Positions 11,935 through 23,530 of a stretch of 64,000 nucleotides of DNA are shown here, piece by piece. Every line of letters starts with the position of its first letter. Position 1 is the first letter of the stretch. Origin of the DNA: Callorhinus ursinus. Taxonomy: Eukaryota > Chordata > Mammalia > Carnivora > Otariidae. The notes under the pieces are model-generated. The model worked only from the letters and a program-made list of their open reading frames with translations. It was not told the origin of the DNA and made no database searches. Both the position numbers and the translations under genes were made by a program. The stretch is from NCBI RefSeq assembly GCF_003265705.1, contig NW_020312904.1, positions 1,055,727 through 1,119,726 on the forward strand. The letters run 5' to 3'.

Positions 11935-13270
11935 GGAGGTGGTCTGGGCTGCAGCACCCCTAGATTCACCCTGAGGCTGGATGGGGGAGCTCAGAGGAGA
12001 CGATGCCCTGGCCGCCCCCAATGCTCCAAGTCCGTGGGTCTGGGGTGGGCTCTGGGGCCAGGCAGCCCCAGAGGTGACACTGGTGTGTCCAGATGGCAGC
12101 AAGAGACCTGGGGGTGCAGACAGGCTCACAAGAGAGTGTGGCCGTGGGCAGAGGGTCTGCAGCAAGGCCACAATCACACCTGAAGCCAGGCTTCCAAGTG
12201 CAGGTAAGCCAGGTAAGGTGTAGGGAGGAGAGCGTAAACTTCTCTCAGACTTGTAGGATAAGAGAGAAGGTGGTCCTTCCCACCGTGGGTGTTGGGTGGT
12301 GGAGCAGGTGCATGCCCCCTGCCCCATCCCTGCCCCAGCATGGGGTCAGACAGCGAGGACCTTCAGAAAGCATCTTTTAGACTCCCTCCTTTGCCCTGGA
12401 GGGGCGGAGCCTGGCCACCTGGGATCATCATCTCCACTTGCTGCCCTGATCGCAGGTCCGAGGAGTCCGGGACACCAGGGGCCTGTTTCTAGGGGTGAAC
12501 AGGGAGGCACTGAGTCTCCTTGTCCCAGCGCCGGTTGATGCACTGGCTCCGTCTGCCATGCTCGCCTCAGCTGAAGTCCTTGTGAGGAGTCCCCTCATCA
12601 GAGCAGGGTCAATGCCCATCTGTGGCTGTGAGCACAGGCACAGGTGACCCTTGGCCCGGGGCCCAAGTGTGCTGGCTGGTGGGCTCGGGACGCCAGTGCA
12701 CCTGCACAGAAGGTCCCTATTTTAGTGTTTATGTTCACACAATTATAACGTGATTTATACAAACTCAGGATGCATGTCCTACGCAGCGTGTGACAGAGGT
12801 GCGTGAAGAGCCGTGTTGTAGGAAATGGGATTTGCTCAACCTTCTCGTGTTCTGGATGAGCGTGAGGCCCAAGAGTTGTTGGACATGGACGTCAGCCCCT
12901 CCTCCCTCGAGATGATAGTTTGGAAAACAGTGTAGGCACGGCCACCTCAGCCCTGTGTGGGGGACCCCACGGCCATCCCCAGCCAGGTGCGCACGGGCTA
13001 TGGAGTGTCACCCGGGTCCACGTGCCTGTGTGCCACACCCGCTCTGCATAAAGAGACTCGCAAGACATCGACGCCCCCAGCTGGGCCAGCACATGGCCGT
13101 CTACAAGGACGCCTGCCTGGCTGCCTTCCTTGGTCAGTCAGTCAGACCCGGCCAAGTGCTGGACTTCAGTCCCTCCAGGGAAGTTTACTATTTTCCAGGA
13201 ACAGGATCACCCTGCCGTTGAAGCACTGTTCGAACCAGAGAGAAGCCACTGCTCGCTGCTTGGGGTGTAA
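11935..13270. other. GC-rich intergenic sequence, no gene recognised
   Basis: The sequence is unique and GC-rich, with a short AT-rich patch at 12715-12780. No repeat or gene was identified. Confidence 0.5.
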
Positions 13271-13274
13271 TTGC

Positions 13275-13690
13275 ACAAAACGGCTCTGCCACTAATGAGG
13301 CATTTGAGCTCTGTGAGGCTGGCTCAGTCGCGATGTCTTCAGTCGATGGAGAATGCTCCATCCCTTGCCTGGCATATTAACAGATCTCCGCCTAGCCTTT
13401 CCAGGGAGTTTATGACTTGGAAACGACGGTGCTGCATTTACTCCGCATTCATGAAATTAAAGCAGAGCCGTCTGGCTGCAACAGAGAGTTGGTTATGCAG
13501 AATCGCTTGTCTCAGGGGCTTACAGGGTAGCTAACTTTTTAGCCTTAACCGGCAGACTTGTCGCTGCAAAAGACAGGTAGTTAACACCCGGGACAGACCA
13601 CATTTAATCCTGGGATGGCAGTGATTAACTCGACAGTCAAGACAGATGGGAAAATAGTCATTCACATCTGTGAGATTCTGGTCGGTACAC
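13275..13690. other. Complex unique island, candidate conserved non-coding element
   Basis: This is high-complexity sequence of balanced composition that retains CpGs and TTAA/ATTAA motifs, immediately upstream of the minisatellite. No transposon was recognised and no frame is plausible as an exon. It is called only as a candidate regulatory element. Confidence 0.25.
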
Positions 13691-13744
13691 GGCCACAGAG
13701 CAAGCTCAGGGGATAAACACAGGATGACTGTGGATGCTGCTGCT

Positions 13745-14580
13745 GGTGACAGTAATGATGGTGATGCTGGGGGTCATGTTGACGATGATGGTGATGCTGA
13801 GGATCATGGTGACAATGATGGTGACGCTGAAGGTCATGGTGACCATGATGGTGACACCGAGGGTCATGATGATGATGATGGTGACGCTGAGGGTCGTGGT
13901 GACGCTGATGGTGATGCTGAGGATCATGGTGATGATGATGGTGATGCTGAAGGTCATGGTGATGATGATGGTGACGCTGAGGGTCATGATGATGATGGTG
14001 ATGCTGAGGGTCATGTTGATGATGATGGTGATGCTGAGGATCATGGTGACGATGATGGTGATGCTGAAGGTCATGGTGATGATGATGGTGACACTGAAGG
14101 TCATGGTGTTGATGATGGTGACACCGAGGTTCATGGTGACGATGATGGTGATGCTGAGGGTCACGATGATGATAATGGTGATGCTGAAGGTCATGATGAT
14201 GATGGTGACGCTGAGAGTCATGGTGACCTTGACAATTATGGAGACACTGAGGGTCAAGGTGATGATGATGGTAATGTTGAAGGTCATGGTGACCATGACA
14301 ATGATGCTGGTGGTCATGGTGATGATGAAGGATGATTGTGGCACTGAGGGTCATGATGATGATGATGATGGTGTTGAGGGTTTGGATGACAATTATGGTG
14401 ACACTGAGGGTCACTGTGATTATGATGATGGATGATGGGACACTGGGGGTCATGGGATGATCATGGTGATGCCAAGGGTCATGGTGATGATGATGTCACA
14501 TGATGCTGAGGGTCATGGTGACAACAATGATGACAACGATGGTGACCACAACAGTGATGCTGGCAGTCAATGCTGGTGAC
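13745..14580 (+). repeat. 30-bp minisatellite (GGTCATGGTGATGATGAT type)
   Basis: The array is tandem, with a unit of about 30 bp (some units 27) built from GAT/GGT triplets. It is regular to about 14330 and looser to 14580. Because the unit is a multiple of three, several frames stay open on both strands. Plus-strand frames read as H-G-D-D-D-G-D-A-E-G decapeptides or as Met/Val-rich repeats. Minus-strand frames read as His-rich or Ile/Thr-rich repeats. The GGATCATGG variant recurs at 13801, 13921 and 14038, which suggests a higher-order period of four units. This is a repeat, not a gene. Confidence 0.9.
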
Positions 14581-14589
14581 AATGACATG

Positions 14590-17510
14590 ACATCACTTGT
14601 ACTCCTGGATTTCACTGGTTGAAGGTACATTCATGTGGTCATTGTGTGATGCCCATGAAGACATTTTTTAAAGCTGGCCTGGCCTCTCTAGATGAAATCA
14701 GGTACATTCGGTGGTGGCTTGATGCTCACCTAGTTTTTTGATAAAAAGCGAGGCAGAATGACCTGATGACACACTGGACAGTGATGGTATAGAAAGAGAC
14801 AGAGGGAAAGGACACTGCAGGCCACTATCTTTCATGAGCTTAGATGCAAAAATCCTCAAGGAAACGTGAGTAGACTGAGTCTAGTGGTGTATAAAAGGAA
14901 CTGCCCTCCATGGCTGTGCTCTGTGGCTGTGCAGGATGTATGCCAGGGATGCAAGGCTGGCTCAATATCCAGTACCTACCACTGTCATCCATCACCTCAA
15001 TGGACCAATGAAGAAAAATCACAAGGCCACAGGAATTGATGCAGGAAGTGTGCTTGACAACATGCGACACCCACTCGTGATAGAAGCTTTCAGCAGGAAG
15101 TGGGGCTGTTAGCTTCACAAGGAACATCTACAAAAACCCATCAGCAAACCCTGACACTGATGGTGGAGAATGAACGCTCCCCAAGCTTGGAAACGGGGCA
15201 GAGTTTTCTTCTCTCCTCCTTAGTGTGCGACACTGTCCAGAGTGCTGATGAGCACAGGAAGGTCAGAAAAATAAATAGAAGGCACGTGAGTAAGGAGGGA
15301 ACCAATAAAACTCCCTATTTTTGGATGATAGGATAGTCCGGTAGAAAATGGGTCTACGAAAGCAACAGGCAAACCAACAAAACCAGAAATCCCTCCTGGA
15401 GTTACGAAGTGACCTCAGCTAGGTCAGAAGCTCGAGTCTGGAGAATCAACGAGGTCTCTGCTAAAGACGTGTGCAGACAGACTGAGGACAAGCACCACTT
15501 ACCATTGCTGCAAAGACATGAAATACCCAGGTGGACACCAAGCACAACCTGCACAGGGTTGTAATGCCGACTATCAGAAATGATGCCAGATTCCTGGAAG
15601 AGTGTGGCACCATGTGCTTCCTTCCACCCAGGCTCTCCCTAAATGTCCCCTGAGGGTCCCTGCCTCCCCTCCCAGGAGTTCTGGCTGCACTGCCACTGAC
15701 TGTGTCCCTGACCCAAGGCACTCGGAAACAAATCACAGTACATCGGAGCCCTTATCAATTACACGGAACAGGGCACAGTGTGTTCCCATCTCGAAACCCC
15801 CGGGGGAAGCAACCCCAGGTCACAAGGGGGGCCACGTGGGAACCAGAGTGAGCAGTTAGGGAGGACCCTCTGCTGTGCACTGAGCTTCGAAGAAGAGAGC
15901 AGGGGTCACAGACTGGGGTGTGACCAGCCCGGCCCTGGAGACCCACATTCAGGGCCAGAGGGACCGGCCTCCAGCCGCCAGGACCGCCGTCCATTTGGGC
16001 AGGGGCAGGGTGAAGGGGCCATGAACAGATTCCCCAAGCATGTCCGAAGCATGAGGGCCGTCTGGGAAGGCGAGGAAGACGATGTGGAGGGGCGTTTGCA
16101 CTCCCCAACAGAGGCCTGCCCTCTCTGTCTCTGGAGCTTGCCTGTGCTTGGATCCCTCAGGCCTGCCTCCTTGGAGACCAGGACATAGCTGCTTCCTCAA
16201 AGAACACCCGCAGAAGGACAGACAAGCAGCGAGGAGCTTCCCTGTGGCTCTGAGCGCCAGGCTGTCGGTACGTGGCAGGGAAGGGCTTCCTGGGAAGGAG
16301 GCCGGGGCAGAGAACACCCTGGGAACCCCAGCCAGTGCAGCAACAGGGTGGGCGAGAGGTGGGGGGGCAGGAGCGACCGAGGGTTCGCTCTGTGCCAGGG
16401 ACCCTGTGGAGGTTGCTCTTCTGACCCTCCCTGTGACCCCAAGAGGTGGGTCATGTGGGATCTCTTCAGCCACGGGGAGGCCCGCTGGGCTGCAGACAGC
16501 ATGATCCTGCAGTGGCATGCAGACTGGCCCCAGAAGGGGTCTCACTGCCGTCACCCGGCGCTGCGGGCCACACCGTGCACCCACTCTGCCCGGAACAAGG
16601 AGGTGTCCCCCTGCCTTGTCATCATTAATTACCCCGATAGTTCGAAAAGTGACTGGATGCAGCTGTCCCCCCTCGCCGTGTCCAGGCCCCTCTACCACCT
16701 GCTGCCTGCGTCTGTTTCCCTCTTGGCAGGGGCAGAGCCCGATCCTCCTGATGACTGCCCCAAGTCATCTGACCTCACGGGGATGCTCTCCCCGGTTCCT
16801 GCTCAGCCCCTGGCCGCCCCGGCAGCTCAGCCAGCTCTGCCGAAGCTCCCCAAAAATCTGGAAGCCTTTGATTGACCTGGAGTCCAATGGCCCGTGCGCC
16901 CCCGTCCTGCCTGGGGATGGACCACCACAGCACAGAGCCGGCAGAAGCCCCGAGCAGCTCACCTCGTGCTGAGCAGGCAGGGCCCCCAGTGTCTCCAGTG
17001 AAGAGAGGAAGCTCAGGAAGGTGGTGCAGCCAACAGAGACGGAGTGGGACCATGGGCCAGGTCAGGCCGACGACCGCACGCCCTGCTTCTTGCTCCTGTT
17101 CACAGCTTCCAGGCGCTATTCACAGGGCCCCTAGCAGGCTGCAGGGCCCACGTCCTGACCTGGGAGCGGGGACGCATCTGACAGAGGGGCCCTGGCCATC
17201 CCAGTGGGCTCCTCCTGCTGGAATCCAGGACCTGCCACATGGACCCCCCAGAAAGACTCCTGGGACTGCTCATCCCTGCAAATGAGGACAGACGGTACGA
17301 AGCTTGGCCTCATCCCTGCTCACCACCCACCGGCCCCTCCTGTGTCCCCACCTTCGAACTCTGCGCCAGAGCCAACCCTTCCCCTTCGCCTCACCGCACC
17401 TGCCACCCCTTGCCTGGGCGATCCGAGGCCCCTTCACAGCCTCCGGCTGGGTTTAGGTTCTGTAAGAGCTGCCTGGGACTGCGGCGCTGCAGACTGTCAG
17501 GTCCGTTCCA
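14590..17510. other. Intergenic sequence, no gene recognised
   Basis: The segment has mixed composition to 15600, where some AT-rich parts could be old repeat relics I cannot name, and is GC-rich after that. The frames of up to about 250 codons near 15950-16875 are unsupported by any domain and overlap on both strands. Confidence 0.45.
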
Positions 17511-17514
17511 TGGG

Positions 17515-17775
17515 CTCCGCTCCCACGGGAAGCAGCAGATTTTAATTACGCCCGTGTTAACGCACACGGCCAGTGGGACGAGGTGGGAAACTCATGGCAA
17601 CTGTCCTTGCCGACCTCTCCGATAGCAGTTCGCCCCCGGCAGCCGACACCTCTAAACAGGAGCGAAATTAGCGGACATTGGTTGTGCTGAAAACAACGCA
17701 GGTTCTTTGTGACTCTGGCCGGTTTGCTTTAAAATTCACTGTGGTTCCTTGTCAAGCGGACGTCTCGGGAGCAGG
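17515..17775. other. Candidate conserved non-coding element
   Basis: The sequence is unique and complex, with TTTAATTACG, GTTAACG, AAATTAGCG and TTTAAAATTC motifs and retained CpGs in a GC-rich region. No repeat or exon was recognised. Confidence 0.2.
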
Positions 17776-17779
17776 AGCG

Positions 17780-18510
17780 AGTGCGGGTCTTTCTAGGGCC
17801 GGCTGTCAGCACCAGGCTGCCCACCACTGACCCTGCCCTGGGGGGTTCTGTGGTCTTTATCCACGCCTGTGGTCACAGGTGGCACAAGTGCCCCGGATGC
17901 CCGTGGGATTTTCAGTGATGTCCCCTCTATATTCTGACATGGGACATGAGAGCCCAGCCGTCCACGGACCCTCTCTGCACATTCGAGGTATCCTAAATGC
18001 CCTCCAGGTGCTGGCTTCCTGTGCTCCCCCTTGTTCAGTCAGCAGCGCTGCTGGACGTCTGCCAGGTGGGGTGTGTATGGAGCCCAGGCCCCGTGCACGC
18101 AGCAACGCAGAGGAAGAGAAACGAGGCGCAAGCCCGCCCGCCTGCCCACCCGGGGTTCGGACACCAGCTGGGAGTAGCTCCCAACGCACGCCGTGAGCCA
18201 AGCTTGAGCAGTGGGTAAGTGGAGGTGCTTAGACCCGGGCTCAGGTCCCCGACTGTGGAGGACCTGTGCACGGCCTAACGCCAGCCCCTCGCGACGGCCC
18301 CCCAGGCCGAGTCAGAGTGCTCTGGCGGGCCCTGCAATCTCAGCCCTCGGCACGCGACGCGTCCCCCGCATGGGCGTCGGGGGACTGCAGCCTGGAGATG
18401 AGGCTCGGCCTGCGCACTGCTTCAGGATCAGGGAGGAGAGGCACCTAGCGCTCGGCCCTGGATGAGCAGAACCGGCTTTATTGACCCAAGGGTCACTTTA
18501 CTGCAACCGG
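17780..18510. other. GC-rich intergenic sequence, no gene recognised
   Basis: Nothing beyond unique GC-rich sequence was recognised. Confidence 0.5.
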
Positions 18511-18514
18511 ACGG

Positions 18515-18630
18515 TCTTAAAACATTTTCCGTATATCATGCTTTTTATTGTTACTGTTTTTATTGGTTAATTAAATTTTATCAGCCTTGCCCAAAGGGAA
18601 CCGGCCCGTTTCTAATTTTCAGTGCAGGTG
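18515..18630. other. Short AT-rich island
   Basis: About 110 bases rich in TTTATTG and TTAATTAAA lie between strongly GC-rich flanks. No transposon was identified. It could be a compact enhancer-like core or an old repeat fragment. Confidence 0.2.
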
Positions 18631-18634
18631 CCTG

Positions 18635-21600
18635 TGTGCGTCGGTGAACGGGTGTGGCGCACGCTTGTCAGGCTGCACTCGGGCCTCTCTCCCGACTGAC
18701 TCACTTCTTCCATGTAACCCTCCATACCCCCACCCCGGCCCGGGGCCACCCCAGTCCCCGCTCTAACACACCTCGTTCCAGTCCTTCCAGGATTTAAAGC
18801 CCCTCCTGTTTGCCTTTGTTGGAAGCACCGTCCTGGAGATCTGCCAGGACCCTCTGTGTCATCCGTCCCCTTGGAGGCCGCTCTGCGGCACCGGGGAGCA
18901 CGCCCCACCCTGCCCGGTGCCCCGCTCCCCTCCGGGACTCAGGGAAGGGCGGGGAGGCTCCCTCCGGGACTCCAAGCCCCCATGGTGCCTCGGCCACTGT
19001 TCCCTCGCCCCACACAGCAGCATGACACCTGCCAGGCTCCCTGGGGCCCAGCAGGTGCCCCGCTCCCTCCACAGTCCATGGGCTGGGGGACTTGAGGTGC
19101 AGTCCCTCGGTCTGCATTTCTGGCCGTTCTCCCACCGCCCGCTGCTGCTGCGGACGGCCCTTCTGTTCCTCTCACTGTTCCTCGCTCATTCATTCTAGAT
19201 TTTTAGGCAGCTCTCCCAACGTGTTACCTGCCTTTCAAACTTGTCCCCAGGGGCCTCCGCTAAACAGAAGTCAGCTTCACTGCGGACACGCTCGCAACAA
19301 GGGCTCGGGTATCTGAGTGCGTGTGAAGGCCCCGCGTTTGTGCCGAGTGGTTTCCAAGCAGCTGGGATGTGCTGGTATAAACACGCTCTGCTTCCATCCC
19401 CCGCTCTGGCGGACGGGCGGCTTGGCTGCCAGACCCTGGGGGGGGGGCGGGGTGCCGCAAGCCCGAAATGCTGGTTTGGGCCCCACATGCTCACCTCTCT
19501 GGCTCGTGGCCTACTTCTCACACTGACTTTGAGAGTCCCACTGCTGCCCGGCCGTCTCGACCCCACCCCCCGGGCCCTCTGGCTTGGACCCCACCTTGTC
19601 TGGGGCATCGCGTCTTTGCCTCCCTCGGTTTCCGCCCTGCGGTGGCTAGGCCGGGGTCCTGGTCCTGCTGAGGTCGGAGGAGGCTGACCTTCACGTGACG
19701 GTCCTGAGGGACAGAGCCGTCGGGCACGGGGAGGGATGGGGGGAGGGGAAAATCTGCTGACAGGCCCAGAGAGCGGGGCCCAGGCAGGAGCTCGGGTGCC
19801 CACAGGAGAAGGGAGGCCCCCGACAGGAGCCACCTATGTCAGAGGGGAGGCCACGTGGCCGGGGAGCGGTGGGGAGGGGCCGCAGGGCGGAGAAGGTCAC
19901 GTGTGCTGGTGGAGGAGGCTTCGCGCCTGCACCAGCACGGCCCACCTCCTGAGCACCCGTTCCGCTCTGACAGCCGTCCTGGCCTGGGGCTGGAGCAGGA
20001 CTGCAAACGGCGAAGCCACGTAACCCGTGTCCGGTGCTGGAACCTGCCGTGGGGACAAGTAAAGCAGGGAACAGGGGAGCGAGGGAAGATGGCCAGGTGG
20101 CCTCTGGGGACACAGAGCAGGGTCCCAACAGGCTTTCCCTGCAGAGGAAGACGGGAGGTCCAAGGGCAGCGGGCAGGGGTCCCGGGCAAATGTGGGGCCT
20201 GTGTCCAGGAGGGGAGGGGCTTTGCTCTCCTGGGACCTTCTCTTGTGAAGCTCTGGGCCTGTGCTCTGCAGCCGGCCTCCTGCTGGCCGTCCCACCCTTG
20301 GTGCTGCCCCCGGGGCCCCGCTCAGCCCCTGCGGCCAGAGCTCACCCAACTCCAAGGCCCTTCTGCCTCCACGGCTTCTGCTGCTGGGAAGGGCCCAGTG
20401 GCGGTCAGTTCTCACTCCCTGGCTCCCGGGGTCTCCTCCACGGCCAGCATCCGGCCAGTGGCTGCTGGTCTCCTGGTGCCTCCTGCTTTTCAGGACAGCT
20501 GCCGCCACACTGGCAACAGGATTCCTGAGCACACGTGGAAGCATATGCCTCGGTGTCCCCTCTGCTGTGGCCTCCTCCCGTGGCCTCGGCGTCCAGCTGC
20601 AGCGACAGAGAACGTGTGACTCTTCTTCCTCATCCCGTCCGGGGAAGTACTGGAAGCAGCCCGCTGGGGTCGCAGAGTCCGTGGTCCCGATCTGTCCGTT
20701 CATTCCCTCGCCCCACCGTGCAGCGTCCAGGACCCCCGGGTCACCCCCCTTGAAACGAGCACCAGAGAGTCAGTCCTCAGGGAGAATTTTGCGAAGCTAC
20801 TATTTTCATGCACTAAGATGCGGGCCAGAAATGAAACAACAGAAACGACCCCGTGGATCCGTGGGTCGCAGCCAGGCTTCTATCTCTCTGTGCTCAGAGA
20901 GCCTGGCTTTGAGCTCCTGCCGCACGTGTCGTCTGCACACTTACCAGCCGTTCTCCTAAGTCTCCTGCTGTGGACGGGCCAGGACCAAGGTGGGCGCTCC
21001 TGGGGGCTGAGGACACACGGTCCTCGGGCTCGAGGCCACGGTAGACTTGGTCAGGAAGGGGCTGGAACTCAGGGTGTGTGCCAGCAAGCCCCGCCCTGTG
21101 CACCCGTCCGTCTGGCTGTTCCTGAGTTGTGTCCTTCATAAAAACCCAGTAATCTCGTCCGTGAACTTTTCCTGAGTTGTGTGCGCTGCTCTAGGAAGTT
21201 GCTGAACCTGTAGAGGTTGTGGGAACCCCTGATTTAGAGCAGTTAGAGGCCCCATGACCACCTGCCCTTGCAGCTGGGTCTGAGTTGGGGGCAGTCTTTT
21301 GGGGCCGGGTCTCTAACCTGTGGGGTCTGAAGCGGTGTCCTGGTGGATAGGACCCCAGCTGGTGTTGCAGAATTGGTTGTTGGAGGGAGCCCTCCCCGCC
21401 CCCTGCCGACACACGTGGCTGGTGTCAGACGTGTCCTGTGTGTAGTCGTTGTGTGGGAGTAGGGGAGCTCCCAGGAGAATGGGCAGTTTTTCCTTTCATC
21501 CCCCATTTGTGAACTGTGGATCCTCACAGAGTCAGCACCAGGCCCTGGATCCCTCAGGCCTCCGCCAAACAAGGAGGTGGAAGCCTGGGATTCCTCCCGA

Positions 21601-21725
21601 GGTCCAGGGGATCTAGCCCCGGGGAAGCCCTGAAGCGCAGGGCAGGGCGGCGGGGGATTAACGAGCGTCAGTCTGCGACTCCTCACTTGTCAGCGGCTCA
21701 CCCGAAGGTCAGGGTCCAGAGGGCG
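18635..21725. other. GC-rich intergenic sequence, no gene recognised
   Basis: This is strongly GC-rich sequence with frames of up to 268 codons on both strands (for example 19855-20619 plus and 19897-20703 minus). They overlap each other and are Pro/Arg/Gly/Ser-rich with no domain, so none is called. No confident repeat was found. Confidence 0.5.
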
Positions 21726-21728
21726 CCT

Positions 21729-21856
21729 AGGTTCCCATCCCTCCCAAGGTCTCTGTGCTGCGCACAGGCCGTTAGACATGGTGGCTTCTCTGAGGTTCCC
21801 ATCCCTCCCAAGGTCTCTGTGCTGCGCACAGGCCGTTAGACATGGTGGCTTCTCTG
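21729..21856 (+). repeat. Perfect 64-bp tandem duplication (two copies)
   Basis: Bases 21729-21792 are repeated exactly at 21793-21856. The unit starts AGGTTCCCATCC and ends GGTGGCTTCTCTG. Complete identity indicates a recent duplication or an assembly artefact. Confidence 0.97.
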
Positions 21857-22034
21857 GGAATCCACAGGGAGGAGCAGAGGGGCAGGCGGAGTGCGGGCTG
21901 TGAGGGCAGGAGGGGCAGGGTCTGAGGCGTGGTCACTGACAGGTGCCACGGCGGCGGAGGCTCTGCGGGGCCTGCATCCCAGGACCGCGTGCGCGGGAGC
22001 CCAGGCGGGGCCAGCGGGGCTGCGGAAAGGTTGG

Positions 22035-22235
22035 AGATATTCTTCAGTACCGTTTAGCCAGCGTCAATTAAGTGTCTCTCTGCAGACGCCCAGCTCATCA
22101 TGGGGTCAACAAGATGACCTAGAGGCTGCCCACCATAAGGGGACCAGCGTGTCTTTAGCCCTCTTGCTATTGTCAGTATTAATATTCATTTGCTTTCTTA
22201 CTCACTTGTTAATTTTCATTGAGCTTTCTCTGGAC
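22035..22235. other. AT-rich island, candidate conserved non-coding element
   Basis: The island is unique complex sequence with GTCAATTAAG, TATTAATATTCATTTGC and TTAATTTTCATTG motifs, after a GC-rich stretch. No transposon was recognised. The homeodomain-type cores fit a developmental enhancer, but this is inference from composition only. Confidence 0.3.
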
Positions 22236-22499
22236 TAGCAAGACTCTGGGGGAGGTGCTGGGGGCCAGGGGTCCACCGTGTTGTCAAGCTTCGCCCCTTC
22301 CCACTGCAGGGGGATGTGGGGGCGCAGATCAGCAGCCCGCAGAGACTGACCGTTGCCGCCCCCACCCGTGCAGACCCCCGCGGCCCCTCTCAGATGCCCG
22401 CTGAGACCCCCACTCGGGAAGCGGAGGCCCGCGGCTCTGTGTGAAGGTTCTGCCACCAGGACCCCCACCCCATGGGGGCATTCAGTTAGCACCTCGGAG

Positions 22500-22985
22500 C
22501 TTCCTAAGGAGATGCTGATCCTTAATATTTTAATAAAAATGTCTTTGCGTATCAGTGAATATTATTCTCTGAATATTATTCCCTAAGCGACGTGCGAGAT
22601 TCTCACTGGGGTCTTACCCTGTCCCAACCAGAAGCTCTATTGACTCCTCAGATTTTTCGACTGAGTAACTGATGAATTAATAATCCCAAATAATGGATGG
22701 TATTACGGGATGCTGATGCATCTCTGTGGGATAAATGAAAGTCAGAGAACAGTCGGGGAAGGAAGAGGTCTCCAGGCTCATTAGTTTGGCGGTCTGAGTG
22801 AGCGTCAGAGTTTCAGCCTGAATAAATACCGGGAGTTGTTCAGGCCCCTGAGGTCTTTGAAAAAGTCAGTTATTGAAAGGCTTGTGTGGAGAGCTTTTAA
22901 CCTCACCATAATTACCACGGAGCTCAGCACCGTTTGACTTCCATTAATCCAGGGTCGGACAATCCTGCTGCTGTCGTTTGCCCAG
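22500..22985. other. AT-rich island, candidate conserved non-coding element
   Basis: About 480 bases of complex unique sequence carry AATATTTTAATAA, GATGAATTAATAATCC, CATAATTACC and CATTAATCC motifs. They lie just outside the provirus. No repeat family or exon was recognised. Confidence 0.3.
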
Positions 22986-23222
22986 GTTAAGTGAGTTTGT
23001 TTTTATAATTGTGTCCCTGTAATAGCCACGCAGATGGCAGCGATGTGATGTTGGCTGGAACCCTTCTGCTGCAGACAGGCTTTCTTGGGGGGCCCTGTCC
23101 TCCTGGGCACTGGACCTCATCCCAGCTTCCTCTCGGCTTAAAAACAGCAGTGCACCGAGTGCACATGAATCTGGGGGAGACTGGGTGAGATGCTGGGCTG
23201 CATCCATACTGATACACTGGTC

Positions 23223-23226
23223 GTGA
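23223..23226 (+). repeat. Provirus target site duplication, left copy (GTGA)
   Basis: The four bases GTGA precede the first LTR and recur directly after the second LTR at 29099-29102. A 4-bp duplication is typical of gammaretroviral integration. Confidence 0.75.
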
Positions 23227-23523
23227 TGGTACGGAACCTGGGCTGGATCGCCCGGCGGAAGAACCAAGCGGCACCCGGAGATCTTGGGGGACAGGAGGTT
23301 TATCTAATGCCGGCGGGCTCGGAGGAGAGTGGTCTCCAAAGGTCTGAGCCCCGACCACAAACAAAGGAGTCAATTTATACACTTCTACTTCTGCATACTT
23401 GGCACTTTTGGCGCGTGCGTGAAGCGGGGCAGGGAGAAGAACCCGGAAGAGCCCCGCGGCAAGGATTGGGACACTCTCTCTCTGGCTTGGTCGGCCATCT
23501 TAGGACACAGATTTTCCTTATCA
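23227..23523 (-). repeat. 3' LTR of the provirus
   Basis: This 297-bp LTR starts TGATAAGG in retroviral orientation and aligns along its length to the LTR at 28766-29098. It lacks about 36 bp of the U3 segment seen there. The position of the polyadenylation signal reads GATAAA instead of AATAAA. The TATA-like TATAAATT is retained. Confidence 0.92.
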
Positions 23524-23530
23524 TTCCCCT
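23524..23530 (-). other. Polypurine tract of the provirus
   Basis: On the minus strand AGGGGAA abuts the TGATAAGG start of the 3' LTR. This is the expected place and form for the plus-strand primer of reverse transcription, although the tract is short. Confidence 0.7.

Noticed and set aside
13670..14453. Open frames of 212 to 263 codons on both strands coding acidic, His-rich or Met/Ile-rich repeats
   Set aside because: They are translations of a 30-bp minisatellite whose unit is a multiple of three. Frames stay open on both strands at once, and there is no unique sequence or exon structure.
13745..14580. CRISPR array, because of regular 30-bp repetition
   Set aside because: There are no unique spacers, the repeats are contiguous and triplet-based, and the genome is mammalian.
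16385..16500. MIR SINE fragment on the minus strand
   Set aside because: Only scattered short matches. The conserved core could not be followed.
15949..16875. Frames of 249 (minus) and 175 (plus) codons
   Set aside because: Mutually overlapping, Pro/Ser/Arg-rich, with no recognisable family. More likely chance in GC-rich DNA.
19195..20959. Overlapping frames of 212, 232, 254 and 268 codons
   Set aside because: They come from GC-rich sequence with few stop codons, lie on opposite strands over the same bases, and have no domain or start context.
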